A model generated the notes under the pieces. The model worked only from the letters and a program-made list of their open reading frames with translations, did no database searches and was not told where the DNA came from. 64,000 nt of DNA from Kudoa neothunni (lineage: Eukaryota > Cnidaria), in contig OZ199839.1 of the NCBI GenBank assembly GCA_964304625.1, forward strand, positions 124,001 through 188,000, in the 5' to 3' direction. Shown here piece by piece: positions 37,757-50,512 of the stretch. Position 1 is the first letter of the stretch; every line of letters starts with the position of its first letter. The position numbers were made by a program, and so were the translations under genes.

Positions 37757-39550
37757 AGACCCAAAAGGACCCAATAAACTCCGGAGAAAATGCATGCGCG
37801 AAATAAAACACAAATATATAATTTATTAATCAACTTTTTTAAATATATTTATCCAAGTGAAAAGTATTCGAACATTTAAGATGAAGTCTCGACGAATACC
37901 CCTTACAATAAAGGTATGTTTTCTTGTGGCACACAACACAACTGAGTCGTCTTTTGTTGTCATCACTCACAAGTACGACTCCAGAACACATATTCGTTAA
38001 AGTATTCAGCTGCAATCGAGACCTCTTCCTCATAATTTAATCCCTATGTGGAGTTATTAGACTGGCAACAATTTCGCGTGCATGTTGAATCAATGTTATT
38101 ATAGAGTCATTAAAGTGGCGTATTATTTTATATGAATTAGTGACACACATGGAAATAAGATTAGTGAATAATGGTCAATGCCATTTTTACCCTTTATTTT
38201 GATTCTGTAGTTTGCAGTCGCGTTATCAGCTAGATCGACACCTCCCATATTCCCATTGTAATCATTAACAATCTTTGGCTGTGTTATTTTAATGTATTTT
38301 TTTCCTTTTTTTGAGAATCTTTTAGCTGTTCCATTGAACACAGAAAATACCTTGTTTTTCACTATAAACTTCAAAAACGTACCCTAGCAATTTGGAAAAC
38401 TGCTTTGGTAGCTGAAATGGACATCGATTTGTCCGGTTCGGGTCAATTGTACCGGTATCATTTACTTTGTTTTCTTGTAGAATTTTAAATAATCTGTCCG
38501 AGGAGAAAAATGGGTTAAAGTAAACTTCCATCTCAGAAATATGAAGTATCACCAATTACCCCGACAAAATTCATGACCACACTTTCACCTAAGCCATCAT
38601 AAGTTTTATCTGTTTCTTGCTTTCCACAATAGATTTTAAAACTGTAAATATAACCATTCTTGCAAGCCATTATCTAAAGTTTAAAACTAAATCGAACTGG
38701 CTTGCCCCTTAGAAACATCTTGCCCGAATGCATTCCATAATACGGTACCAGTTGTTCTTCTATGGATAGAATTTTTTCAAAGAAACCGAATGATTTCAAG
38801 TTTTGGTTTAGTTTTTCCACTAAAGGCCTAATCATAAATAACTTGTCGGATTTATCCGTACAATAATTATTGTTGAAACGGATGTCTTTTTATTTCTTAA
38901 AATCCTAATGAAGGTTTTCAATTCGAACATATAAATTTTACACAATTGGACACACCCAGAAACATCGGTGATGTTATTATTTTCGAATATATTATCATGT
39001 ATGGGAAATAAGTTATCTTCCAAATCAGTAAGGGCGCCAACATTATCGTGAGGAAGCGCCACTATATCTGGAACTTCTTCAAAAGTATCTTCGCTACGTT
39101 CAAAGAATGCTTCACCTAGTTTAATATACTCAATAATATCAGCCATGTTAAACCTGCTTAGCTTAGTATCTACATGTCTCGAGGGTTTATCGTTCCCCCC
39201 TTTTGGAACACTATTGTATCGCGAAAATTAACCGATATTGATGTATTGCTTTCTATTATAGGCACTTCGACGGTTATAGACAATGTTTTAAGAGAAAAAA
39301 AAAACTTACAAAATTGTTCTGATGTATAATCTATGTTATGGTTCTATTACAGACAAGCGTGCTGGCCGATGAAAAGAGATGTATATTAAAATGTTTAGAA
39401 TTCATAAATAACTTTACAAATAAATTTTAAATAATAGGACCACGTATATATTTATATGGAAATTAACTAGTTAATAGTCACAATATTAAACTCTATAGAC
39501 GGCACCTAAACAGGGGCCCAAAAGGACCCAACATATCTTAATGAGTTAAA
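37757..39550 (-). mobile_element. piggyBac remnant (PGBD2/3-like), internally deleted
   Basis: Minus strand, N to C: acidic leader at 39146-38940 (MADIIEYIKLGEAFFERSED ... VALPHDNVGALTDLEDN), then directly RPLVEKLNQNLKSFGFFEK at about 38825 with LSIEEQLVPYYGMHSGKMFL, RGKPVRFSFKL, YDGLGESVVMNFVG, SDRLFKILQENKVNDTGTID, QPKIVNDYNGNMGGVDLAD and a C-terminal Cys-rich tail at 38033-37839 (CVVCHKKTYLYC). The order matches the PGBD2/3-type piggyBac transposase, with the part between leader and RPL deleted. ACCCAAAAGGACCC occurs at both edges (37758 and 39519). Frame breaks make it inactive. Confidence 0.85.
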
Positions 39551-40345
39551 TTAACATCTACCACGACACGCAACTAGTTGTTCGTCAACAGTTAGATCAT
39601 CATGCGGAATTAAACATATGGATAAAATATTTTTCCATTTTTCAAATACATCCCTTATGGAGCAGAATTTGTCGTTGATCTTACGCATTTGTCTAGTCTC
39701 ATAGTCATCAAAATGGAGGCTTCTGTTAATTTGTGTAAACCTGGTCAATGGCATAATCTTTTAGAAAATCTCACGCCCTTTATCAATACTCCATAACTGT
39801 TCGAGTGATTCCATTTTGGATTTGAATATTTACATGTAAATTAAAATACCAGGATACGCTTTAAATTAAATAATATTTAGCATCTTCCATTTTTCACAGT
39901 AAGAAAAAACTCCATGTTTGTTAATGTTTGCAATGACGGTTTGATCGAATTCATCATTGAAGAATAAAGTAAAACAATCATCAATATTACAAATCCGTGA
40001 GTTTTCATATGCAGTTATGCCGGGCTTTTTCGTCATCATATTTTCTTTTCTAGATTTTGTAATTGTTGTGATCAAAATCATCCAAACAATCATCTCCAAG
40101 TTTGCTGAAATCAGATTCATCGGTAGTAGGAAATACGTGGTCAATCTCTTCCATTTCACACCAAAGAAGCAATCGGTGAAATCGCACACATACGGAAACC
40201 AACAAACTCGAATTTTCTAATAGATTGCAACGATAGAAATTTTTATAAACATGCAGTTTTTCCTTTCATAATTTTAGAATTTATTATATGACAAAAAAAT
40301 GTGGGATCCGTTGGACCCCATAGAACGTTAGGTGTATAAAATTGA
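39551..40345 (-). mobile_element. second piggyBac remnant, N-terminal half
   Basis: Minus strand: acidic leader near 40130-40030 (MEEIDHVFPTTDESDFSKLG), then NIDDCFTLFFNDEFDQTVIA at about 39990, and at 39754-39551 MPLTRFTQINRSLHFDDYET ... RDVFEKWKNIL ... DDLTVDEQLVACRGRC. This ends abruptly at RGRC, right where the preceding element starts, so the left neighbour probably inserted into or replaced its 3' half. A terminus-type palindrome (TGGGATCC...GGACCCCA) is at 40302-40320. Confidence 0.82.
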
Positions 40346-40429
40346 TATAACTTTTAAATATTGAGATGTTCACTTAAGCTTGCCGATTATGTTTATAATT
40401 TAATGGTAATATATAGACTCCTTTGAATC

Positions 40430-41060
40430 ACCTTAGTCTTTCAAACTGCCTAATAACAATCGGCGGTAGTTTTTCAACCGATTTAATCCCTTCAGGTTGA
40501 ATTCGTTTGATGTGGCATAGCTTTCACCTAAGATATAACAATAAAAATACCTTAAAACGTTGCATCTACCTCGGTCTCGAGTCTCGGAGTTGTTAATAGA
40601 ATGATGCCGTCTCATCAATGTTATATACATCATCTGGATTAGTATTTTCCAGAATATTTTTCAGTTGTGGGAGCCAACTTTCAATTGCAATATTATTTAC
40701 ACTACCAGCTTCTCCATAAAATTTAATATTTTTTAAATTAAAAAGTCGCTGGAAACCAGCCATACGTTGCGTTGGGATTAAGTTTTTCTTCTAAACAAAT
40801 TTTATGTTTCTCATTGATAATTTCGATAGATGATATTTCAATATTTTTCGAGTGCACCAAAAGTATCCAATCATAAACTCTTTGATCAATATCTTGATTT
40901 TTTCTTCTTTTTCGTTTAAGATACCTTCGAGAGTAGATATTGAGGATATGTTAAATTGTTTAATGGTTGTTGTTTTCGCTCCACGCCTTGGCTGAGTTTC
41001 AAAAAACTTTATTATATCATACTTCTCCTTTAAGTCCTAAATCGATTCTTATTGCTGCTT
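40430..41060 (-). mobile_element. Tigger/pogo-type transposase remnant
   Basis: The minus strand from about 41040 reads LKEKYDIIKFFETQPR and FNISSISTLEGILNEKEEKI, a CENP-B/pogo helix-turn-helix. Then come RMAGFQRLFNLKNIKFYGEA, SVNNIAIESWLPQLKNILEN and NPDDVYNIDETASFY, whose Asp is the first DDE residue of the pogo/Tigger (jerky-type) family. After about 40600 only a blurred stretch (IKRIQPEGIKSVEKLPPIVI) remains. Stops and a frame change interrupt it; the DDE C-terminal half is missing. Confidence 0.82.
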
Positions 41061-44000
41061 ACACTTTTGCCACCAATCAAAAACAAGAATCTCAACGCAC
41101 CCCAAAAGTTATGGACCACAGGTCACTACAAATTATTCCATAATAAATATAATTAATTTAAAAATATTTGATTTATATTCTAAAGATAAAATAAATGTTT
41201 TTAATTAGTTTCACAAACAAATAGCTCATTATCTACTTATGCGTAAGTTAGTTTTGTAACATTTTCTCGAATTACGAACTACACGTCACCCACTGTATTA
41301 TGAACATTAAAAAGATTAATAATTATTGTATTTATCAAATGAAGGATTATCTACAATATTTGACTAACAAGGAAAATTAATCTTTATTGATATGTTAAAC
41401 AAAAAGATTAATATTGTTATTATTGCGACGGACGGCGCATCCCGATTACAGCCGGAGTATGAGGTATAGTGGAACCTACGCTTTTGATGTAACTCCCGTT
41501 ATGTCGATAGGTTAGTTAATGTAGAGCTATAGAACGATTTTCCTCTTAATTTTAAACGAATTGGTAAGTGAAACAATAGATAGAAATGATTTTGCATGTG
41601 ACGGGCAATGAAGCTGGGTTGGTTAGCGTTTAGTTCCTCCCTCCCCTTCACCCCCCCCCCCAGTTAACATTGATTCATTGTTGTTATTTCTCCTAATTAT
41701 AAATGTAACAAAGCAGTTGAATTACTCGTTTTGTTTTAAAATAAGTATTACAACTGAATAAGTGCGATGAGAGTGTTGCTAGGTGCTCTTTCAAATTTAA
41801 TGCTAAATCGGTATATACGAGTTTGAGCGTGTTTTTCGTCTATCAACTCTCATATATGAGCATTCCACTCAATGTGTATGTGGGACAGCCGTAGTAGTTG
41901 TCTCCTGCTGCCAACTCGAACTGGGACTATGAATAACTGAATACAGTCGAAAATAAGCACCAGGGGTTAGAATAGTATAAGCTTAATGACGCTTGCTTAA
42001 GTAATTTCGCGACAGATTGCCCATTTTTGGAAGCCAAGGTTTTAGAAAATGCAGAAAAATTCTTTTTATTATACAAAAAGAACGAAGCGGAGATTTTTTC
42101 CTTATATTTCGAAGTAATTCTCTATAATTTATATAAATGTCATAACCAATCGTAATAATCACTTAATTTACTCGTGAGATTATCGATTGTTATTATTCAA
42201 AAAGTTTTGTTTAATTTATCTTAATCGCTAAAATATTTAGTTCTAGATTATTAAATTTTTGTATTTAAATGCAACGTAAAATATAAGGATTTATTAAATA
42301 ATTACTTGAGTGCGAGATTTTATTATTGCAGGGTTTCGCGAAATGATAACCGAGTTAAAAAATCATAAAAAAAGTTGCTGAGTAAATTAATATTTTGTAT
42401 AATTTATGAAAAAAATTCATAATATAGACATAGGAAATAAATCATGGTATTCGCGCGTGTATAAATTTACGAAGCGTGAAACTAAAATTCGTTGGTTGGG
42501 GGGAGGAATTAAACATTAATCGAAAGCTCATCATACCTTATCATATTCCATACTTAGTTTATTAGGGATTTATTGGACTAATTCTTTTATAGGTAAACTT
42601 GGTGATAGCACCCTCACCCACAAGAAAAAAAACGTCAGGTGCAAATTTTGGCCTAATTGCACAAAATCTTCTGGGGAATGCCGTTTTAGGCACCAAACAA
42701 TTATCTGCACGTATTTTATTAACTTTCTGAACAACAATATGGTTTTTATAATTGGGCTTCTTTTTTTTCGAATGTGTATTTTATGGCAATGTTGACTTTT
42801 TCAAACAGAAAGGGGAAAATAAGATTTGTCCCTCAGTGATGGATGCACACGTGGCATGTTTTTTTTACTTTTACCACCTAGTGTATAGGAATTTTTCACT
42901 GCTAACGAGATTAATCATTTTAAATCGCCGACCTTAAACTACTTGAAACTTGCCTGTCAACAAAATAGACTTTATTATCGTTAATTATTGTCATGATTGC
43001 AATCAGTTTTATAGAAATTTATAAAAAACGCTTATGTGCTATTTAAAATTGCAAATAAAAGGAAATATTGGTTCTATATTGGGTTATTTGTAAGCTTTAT
43101 AAGCTCACTGTTGGATAAACTCATAATCTTATAATCCCATAATTTTATGTTGGTAATGCGCAACGTTTTTCTTTCTTAGAATTAACTAATGAAAAATCAT
43201 GGAAAATTAGTAATAGAAGGTTAGGGGCAACCGTTATATTTATGAGTCGCAACATTTCGTATTTATTATTTGATAAGAGTTTGGTGAAGTACGACTGGCG
43301 GCTTAATTCACGTTAAATATAAACTTTATATTGTAATAAATTAATCTGCGAGTTCTTGGATCCTAAGATCGGTCGGTGTCTGCAGAATGCCACATTTTAA
43401 ATGTATACGTGTTTATAATTCTATAAAAAATTATTCAATACTTTAACAATAAATTAGCCATTTCATTCATGTGCTATTTTTAATTCAAATATTCTACATT
43501 TGCCAAATTAATAATTTGAAGTTTATCGCGCTTGAACAACCGACGGATTTTATTGTTTTTATTAACATGATAAATCTTGGTATAAGACTCAAATATTTAA
43601 TCAAAAACATTATATCTATGAGCATAATGTTTTTAAAATTATCCAACTTATCAAACAATAAGTGATTATGTTTAATGCCATGATTTCAGTATTTGTTATT
43701 TTCTTTGAATAATAAACTCTGAATATATAAATAACGTAATGAAATATAACCCCGATATTTTTTAACGTTGTATAAAATCAATGACATACTGATATATCTT
43801 AAATAAATATTTTATAATTAAAATCGCTATAAATCTAAAAAAACGAAGCCCTTTTATGATATGATAAATTATAATATATTTTAACTGTGTATCATTTTTA
43901 ATATAGTAATTTCCCAAATTGCAAATACAGAAACAAATGTTTCTACATTCATCCCTTTTGTAAACTCGGCGCTGAGTAAATAGTTTCGTTATTGATATGA

Positions 44001-44063
44001 GATTTTAATTGTTTATCAAGTTGTCACAACAAGACCTGCCCATACACTCATAAAAATCAACAG
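41061..44063. other. AT-rich intergenic, about 3 kb
   Basis: No supported gene. A slightly GC-richer patch at 41425-41520 and a C9 run at 41651-41660 stand out without a recognised function. A plus-strand frame at 42752-42937 shows no family motif. The 5' exons of the CCCH gene may lie in the last kilobase. Confidence 0.35.
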
Positions 44064-44426
44064 ATAAAAGATGTACTCTTTTCAATCTGCGATATCCGCC
44101 ATATTAAAGATCGTAATGTTGGCGGTGACTCCATGTCTAGTTGTAGTATATCTTCATCTGGAATTGTTTTAAATCTTTTTTCTCCATTTAATCTATCTTT
44201 AGCTCAATCCACGTCCAGATCCCAAAATGCAATCAAAATTGATGAATCTATTCCATGCAAATATGGAGTGGATTGTCGCAACAAGCGCTGTCAATACAAA
44301 CATGACAACTACAGCGACGATGCCGAAATTTCCCACTCGGAGAACGGTACTTTAAATAAATCTCTCAATTTTTATTCCGTAAATATGATTAGAAACAAGT
44401 TTTCCAAGAAACGATCATGTTTGTGA
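44064..44426 (+). CDS. CCCH zinc-finger protein, 3' exon (Nab2/ZC3H14-like finger)
   Basis: The frame is open from an AG acceptor (ATCAACAG) at 44063 through ATG 44133 to TGA at 44424-44426, 121 codons. It contains one finger, CKYGVDCRNKRCQYKH, with spacing Cx5Cx4Cx3H. That spacing is typical of the poly(A)-binding Nab2/ZC3H14 fingers rather than the Cx8Cx5Cx3H type. The rest is Ser/Asn-rich with a basic C-terminus (NMIRNKFSKKRSCL). Since coding continues upstream of ATG 44133 (KDVLFSICDIRHIKDRNVGG), this is probably a last exon and the start is elsewhere. A role in RNA binding is inferred from the finger alone. Confidence 0.6.
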   Translation: MKDVLFSICDIRHIKDRNVGGDSMSSCSISSSGIVLNLFSPFNLSLAQSTSRSQNAIKIDESIPCKYGVDCRNKRCQYKHDNYSDDAEISHSENGTLNKSLNFYSVNMIRNKFSKKRSCL

Positions 44427-46442
44427 TCGCTAAGTTTGTTTCAAAATGTAATTTACTTGACTTAAATTATTTGTTTCCATTATTAATTCAAATTATTTAG
44501 TTGTTTGGTTCATGTAATCACGTGAGCTATGTTAACGTTTTTTTGTTTTGTTTTTGTTTTTCATTTTTTTCCAGGATATTTAAATTTGATAAGGTTTTTT
44601 GGGTTTTTTCACCATTATGGTTCCATCATAATGGTTTTTTCCGAGTCACAAAAATTCTATTTTTAATTCTTTTTTTTTAATCTTAAACGTGACTTTTTTT
44701 TCCTTATCACCTTTTCGTTTAGTTTAATTTTTATTTTTATTTTTTAAATTTCGGTGTTTATCTGCGCATTGCAATTTGCACACGCTAGGTTTATTAGAGT
44801 GAATACGTTCTCTCTTTTAATGGATAATTTTCTCTTTTTTTTACTATTTAAGTTTTTATTGACTTATTTCCTTTGACAATTTTGTTTTCATATAATTGAA
44901 AACCGTATGCGCAACTTAGTAGGTTTTAAAACTTTGGAGGTTTGCGCTATTTTTATTCGGTGGTCATCGTTCTGATGTGTAGGTAAATATTGAGACCATT
45001 CGGTTCCCCATATCTTTTTCACATAATCAAATGTTTAATATATATTTTAATTAAAATAAAAAGATAATTCTATACAATAATTTAGAAAAGGTATGCAAAT
45101 TTATACACTATTAATAAAACTAATTAAGAAATGAGAAACTTAATATTACATTCAAAAATGGATATTGCGCATTTGGGAGGATTGGCAAGAAAGTACATAA
45201 TGCATATTCCGAAATTAATATTTATGCGATTGCGTACACACTAACAACCAAATTTAGATATTAGCCTTAAAATAGGCGAATGCACAATTATTTTTGGGAA
45301 ACATCTACTATAAATGCTTATTTTTCGTTAGATATTATAATTTTGTGTATCCTCTCCATCATTTGATAGAAATCACTCAATCCAACTCCATTATAAAGTA
45401 AAATACCACGAGTATTTTCTAGACGATATTTTTTAGTTTCTCAGAATTTACAACATATTTTATATGGTCAATTGTGACGAGCCTAGCATCACGTTGAACA
45501 TTATCGATTTAAATTAATTAAATTTTTTCATCTTTTTATAAAATTTATCATTGGTTATTATTAGCGTATTATCAGTTAACAAAACATTGTAATTATACTA
45601 TCTAAATGTTATAATTTTTATATTAAAATATTATTAAATAATACTTTTAGTTATGCTTTAGTTTATAAATTTTTTGTAGTCAATTTTATTTTGTAAAAAA
45701 ATAGTTTATATACATTATCATTAAAGTTTAAACATTGAAAATATCTTTGTCATAATATTGAACTTTTTTTAGTTTTACTGCATAGTCATTCTTGTATAAA
45801 AAATCAAAGGAATAACATAATTTATAAAAATAATTCGCAAGTATCTCATTTTTTAAAACTAAAAAATATTATTAAAATACAATGTTGGTGAAATAGTCTA
45901 ACACAGACTTTATGTCACCGTTTCATTTGATTCGAATTATATATTTTTTATTTATCATTTATTTAATGTTGTTAACATTAGAGATTTATTTATATGTTTT
46001 CTTGTGGAAAAAACGTAATCTTCAGATGATTAGTAGAATCGGTACTATTAATTAATAGAGGATTATTATTTGATTATCCATTGAATTTTCTTCGTAAAAT
46101 AAGTCTTTATATGTAACTTTTAACATTGATTAGCTATATATTCATTAATTAATACCGATGTTCTTCTATTGTTTTTAAATTCGTAAATGGTATATTTTAC
46201 TTAAATATTTATTTTATATATAAAACCGCGAAGATTTAAGATTTGAATTACGTAAACATCCACATAAAAGTTGACCTTTTTAAATTTATTGATCTAACTT
46301 CACATTCGCATATTTTTCTAAATTAATATAGCTAATGTAATAATTTAATCAATAGTTTCTTCCATATCGGTATTCAATTATTCCTGACTGGCCTGTCCTT
46401 ATATTGGCGGTAAATCCAGTTCTAACCGATTGCATTGGATGA
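44427..46442. other. T-rich 3' region and AT-rich spacer
   Basis: 44530-44880 is strikingly T-rich on the plus strand, with long T-runs, consistent with the 3' UTR of the CCCH gene or simple drift. The rest is featureless AT-rich DNA. Confidence 0.4.
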
Positions 46443-49400
46443 TTAACCCTTCCGGACGAAGCGGGGTAGGTAGTTCATGCACCCCAATGTATGCATTTGT
46501 TGAAATTTTCCTCTTTAAATTTTAAAGAACTTTATTTCGCTTCAAGTAATCTTCCAACATAATTATTGCTTCTTATTCTTGTAAATAATATTTTTATTAT
46601 AAAAAAACGTCCAAACAGATTTTAGAATATGAATAAAAGGCGAATGAGCCCAATAACAGTTAGTTTTTAACTCTCACCGACGGAGCCCTATGGGTTATCG
46701 CAATAATAAGAGATTATCAAGAAAGTCGCGCGATTCACGTTTTAGTTATCCAGTTTTGTAAGTGTATGCCAACATATGAAAAATTTTGCAAAAACTTAAT
46801 ATTTTCATAGAAAAAAATTCCCCAAGAAGATAATTCAGATGCATCATTTTATGAGGATTGTGTGGAATATCCTGAGGACTTGGAGAATCAAAAAATGAAC
46901 GATGACGACAATGATGGGAACCCAATTGAAATATCGACGTCTAAATCAGGATTTCAGTGGGAGTGTGGTTTAAAATTCAAAACAAGCATCAGTTTCCACA
47001 ATTTTGTCAACTTTAATTCTGGCCCTATCGATGATGCAAGCAATATCTCGGATATTATGTCATCAGTCATGCTGTTTTTTTTCTAATTTTGCATTAAAAA
47101 ATACTATTGTATACGAATAAGTCTCGGCAATCCGTCGATCGTTATAACAGCACAAATGCAATAACAATGGAGGAATTGATTGCAGCTGGACGTGGTAATG
47201 GATCCAGAGCGGGGGTTATCAATGTGGGTTCCATAAACCTACAGTGATAAGAAAAATTTAATAATAACGCACGAAATCTGTACAGATTTTATCGTATGAT
47301 GTCAGCGAATTTTCATTGATAGTTATGTTGGGTCTCGAGCCTTCCACGAATTGGCGCCAAAACGGAATCCCCGTTGCGGCAACAATTGGAAACCATGTCC
47401 TTCTTTATTCAAAGAGTATTTGGTCCCCGTTTCTCCATGAATTACACCACTTTCACCATTCCTTCGATTTGGTGAAGAAACGTGGGACCAATCTGCCCCT
47501 CAACATTGACCACATTAAGAAACTATCTTGCCATCGAAAGCGATGGTGCAATTTGTCAGAAATGAAGGCCGGACAACATCGGGATTTAGAGCCCCTCACC
47601 TTATTTTAACTAATGCCATATCTTGCTAGGACACTCTTTCATGCTTTTTCAATTAACTTTGTGTTTTCTTTTGGCGTTTGGCGCGTATATAACAAGCTAA
47701 AGTTTGCAACACTGGTGATGGCTGGCTTTTGTCGGTTAACTACGCACCAACCCACATGCAGGAAGATTGTGCTGCCGTGCTAATAACAAATATTTCTTCT
47801 ATTCAATAAATTATTTTAACTACTTTTAAAGATATACGATGGATAGTTGGTTAAAAAAGATAAATAAAATAACATCTAAAGAAGACAATGAAACGAATAT
47901 GCTTGCCAACAAATGATCTGCAAGGACTAATTTGAAAACTATGGAATACATTCCGTTTTATTCTGAACAGCAACCAGCCAAGAAAAACCACAAATACGAT
48001 CCTCAATATATGTCATGACTTTACTGGTACTAGCGATGAAGAAGCTCCTGACTCAATTTATTTACTTTGCCATACAAGATTAGCTAACAGTTTGCTGCCA
48101 CCAGCAAAGTTGAAAATGCAACTGAAGCGTCATATAAAGCTTCTTACCATATTTCTCTTCATACCGAAACTCACACTATTGGTGAATCATTGATAAAACT
48201 TGTGTCGAAAAATGTAGTTTCATGTATATTTGATGAAAAGTCTGCTCAAAAGGTTGAATCAATGTCTCTATCCAAGGATACGGTATCGAGGTGTATTGTT
48301 GATATTTCTGATGACATTAAAACGGAGCTTATTTTACAATTGAATGCATATGGTGCTTACGCTTTGCAAATGGATGAATCTACAGATGTGGCTGGACTAA
48401 CAATTCTACTCGTGTTTGTTAGATATGACTTCAAAAAACAATTGAGAAACATTTTCTTTTCTGAAAAAGTTTACAGCTTCGTACCGAAGGAAAAGATACA
48501 TTTTATTGTGTTGATAATTATATAACAAAACATAGTATCGGCTGGGATAAATGCATTTCAGTGCGCACCGATGGAGCGAAGGCTATGATGGGAAAATTAT
48601 CTGGCATTGTAACTAGAATAAAAAATTTCTCAAAAAACTGCAAGAATAATCACTTCATTCTTCACAGATACGCATTAGTGGCAACAAGAATTTCTGCTTC
48701 GTTAAAAATGGTTTTGGCGAAGTTGTGCAAATGATCAATTTTATAAAAACTCGGCCATTACAATCAAGCGATTTTTCTTTTACATACAGAGGTTAGGTGG
48801 CTTTCAAGAGGAAATATAATGGTGAGAATGGTTGAATTGTCCGAGAAATTAAGAAATAATATAGCTCTATCTCGTAAGTTGAAGTTCTGGCTGTTTTCCA
48901 CTTCTTACTAAATTTCTACAAGAGTCTGAAATGGAATTAGACACAGAGACGCCTGATGTAATTAAAGATCATCTTAACAGTTATGAATATTTCTTATTGA
49001 ATATTTTCCTAACTTGGAGTGCAAAGAATATTATTGGGTACAAAATCCATTCACAATAAAAAAAACCAACAGGATTTCTAACAGAGGATTACGAGAAATT
49101 AATTGAAATCACATCCGATATTCAGTCAAAAGTTAAACTTGAAGAATATCCTAAAATATCTAAACAGACCATAAAAATACTTCCACCCTTTGCAACAACA
49201 TGTTGGTGTGAATCAGGATTTTCGAGATATGCTGGCACGAAAACTAAGTATCGAAGCAGACTGGATGCTGCCCAGATATGAGAATCCAATTATCAAATAT
49301 AAAACCAACTTTTCAGAGGATACTTAAGTCAAAAAAACAACTGCATTTATCTCATTAACATTTTATATTCCAATATATTGTGCTTTTTAAATTGTTTCTT

Positions 49401-49966
49401 TATTATAATATGTATTTTCTAATTCAATTTCGATAAATGTTACAAATACAATATTCTATTTACTATAATAAATATCAACCCATTAAATTTTGCTGAACAA
49501 ATATTATAAGATAATTTAGACAAGGGTTCCATTCAAAAAAAAACTATTCGCCTGTTACACATATAACGATTGATGAGCGAATGGTAGGTTGTCGCTGACG
49601 TTAGTATGTCATATTTACTGAACGTTCAGCCATACATTGGAAAAATCGGAAACGTCAAAGAAAGTAAACAAGATGAAAGGTTTGTCAAGGATCTCATTAG
49701 TCTGTTTTATGGTAGTGGACGAGGATTAACCACCGACAACTTTTTCACTTCCGTTCCTTTGGCCTTATTTTCGTTGTAGAGAAATACAACGTTCACTGGG
49801 AAGCTAAGGAAAAATAACAGATATATACCTGAAATACATCGAAACAACGCTAATCGTAATGAACTCTCCTCAAATTTTTGTTTCTGTGACAACTTGAAAA
49901 TTGTGCCGTATGTTTCGAAGAAGAGTCATAATGTTTTTCTATTATCCAATGAATTTAAAGACAGTT
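46443..49966 (+). mobile_element. piggyBac remnant split by a hAT insertion
   Basis: Terminus: TTAA at 46443-46446 then CCCTTCCGGACGAAGC. The plus-strand N-part at about 46830-47200 includes EYPEDLENQKMNDDDNDG, KSGFQWE and, in another frame, KILLYTNKSRQSVDRYNSTN with AITMEELIA. The C-part at 49606-49966 has YLLNVQPYIGKIGNVKESK, GRGLTTDNFFTSVPLALF (second catalytic Asp) and TFTGKLRKNNRYIPEIHRNN. Between them sit an unassigned GC-richer piece (47316-47609) and a hAT transposase. The right terminus is missing because the dispersed repeat at 49983 starts there. Multiple stops and frame changes. Confidence 0.8.
47838..49328 (+). mobile_element. hAT transposase (ZBED5/SCAND3-like), inactive, inside a piggyBac remnant
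   Basis: Plus strand: MDSWLKKINKITSKEDNETN at 47838, a decayed BED finger (FTGTSDEEAP ... LCHTRLANSLLPPAKLKMQL), then SYKASYHISLHTETHTIGES, DTVSRCIVDISDDIKTELIL, LQMDESTDVAGLTILLVFVR (first catalytic Asp), ISVRTDGAKAMMGKL (second), and the C-terminal dimerisation domain FATTCWCESGFSRYAGTKTK, YRSRLDAAPDM. The order and motifs fit the ZBED5/FAM200/SCAND3 hAT class almost end to end. At least three stops or frame changes break it. Terminal repeats were not found, so the element limits are those of the coding part. Confidence 0.88.
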
Positions 49967-49982
49967 AGGTTGAACAACCACA

Positions 49983-50478
49983 AATTCGTTATTTATGAAA
50001 CATATATAGATTTTTTATCCCATTGAAAACCATTAATAGAACTTATAAAATATACTTATCAAGTTATATACGTTAAAACTCCGCAAATAAGGAGTGTGTT
50101 TAAACAGACACCCAAACAGAAATGCCAACCTTATATATAAAGATAGATAGAAGCAGTTAATGAACATATGATGGAGCATATAAAGGAGATAGTTAACTTC
50201 AACCGACCATAACCATGAAATAAGCAGGTGCTAATCCTATAGTTGAACTCATTTAATCCGAAAAACCAACTTTAAATCGATAAAATCACCATTTCATAAA
50301 TACTTTTTGGAAACTTTCGTAGTTCGAAAACAATTAAACAATTTTTTTAAATATCGCAAATTTATAAAAATTTTATATATGACTCTCTACAAGGAAAAAA
50401 TTATCTGCACATGCGTACTTAGGGGCATACACACACAAACAAACATACCGACAGTCCTCTTTTATATATATAAAGGAT
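49983..50478. repeat. ~495-bp dispersed repeat, copy 2
   Basis: Same sequence and orientation as 2857-3352. Its left edge abuts the truncated piggyBac C-part and its right edge lies 35 bp before the long-armed element at 50513. Confidence 0.85.
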
Positions 50479-50512
50479 TTCATATCTAAGATCTTTTTGG
50501 TAATGGTAAAGT

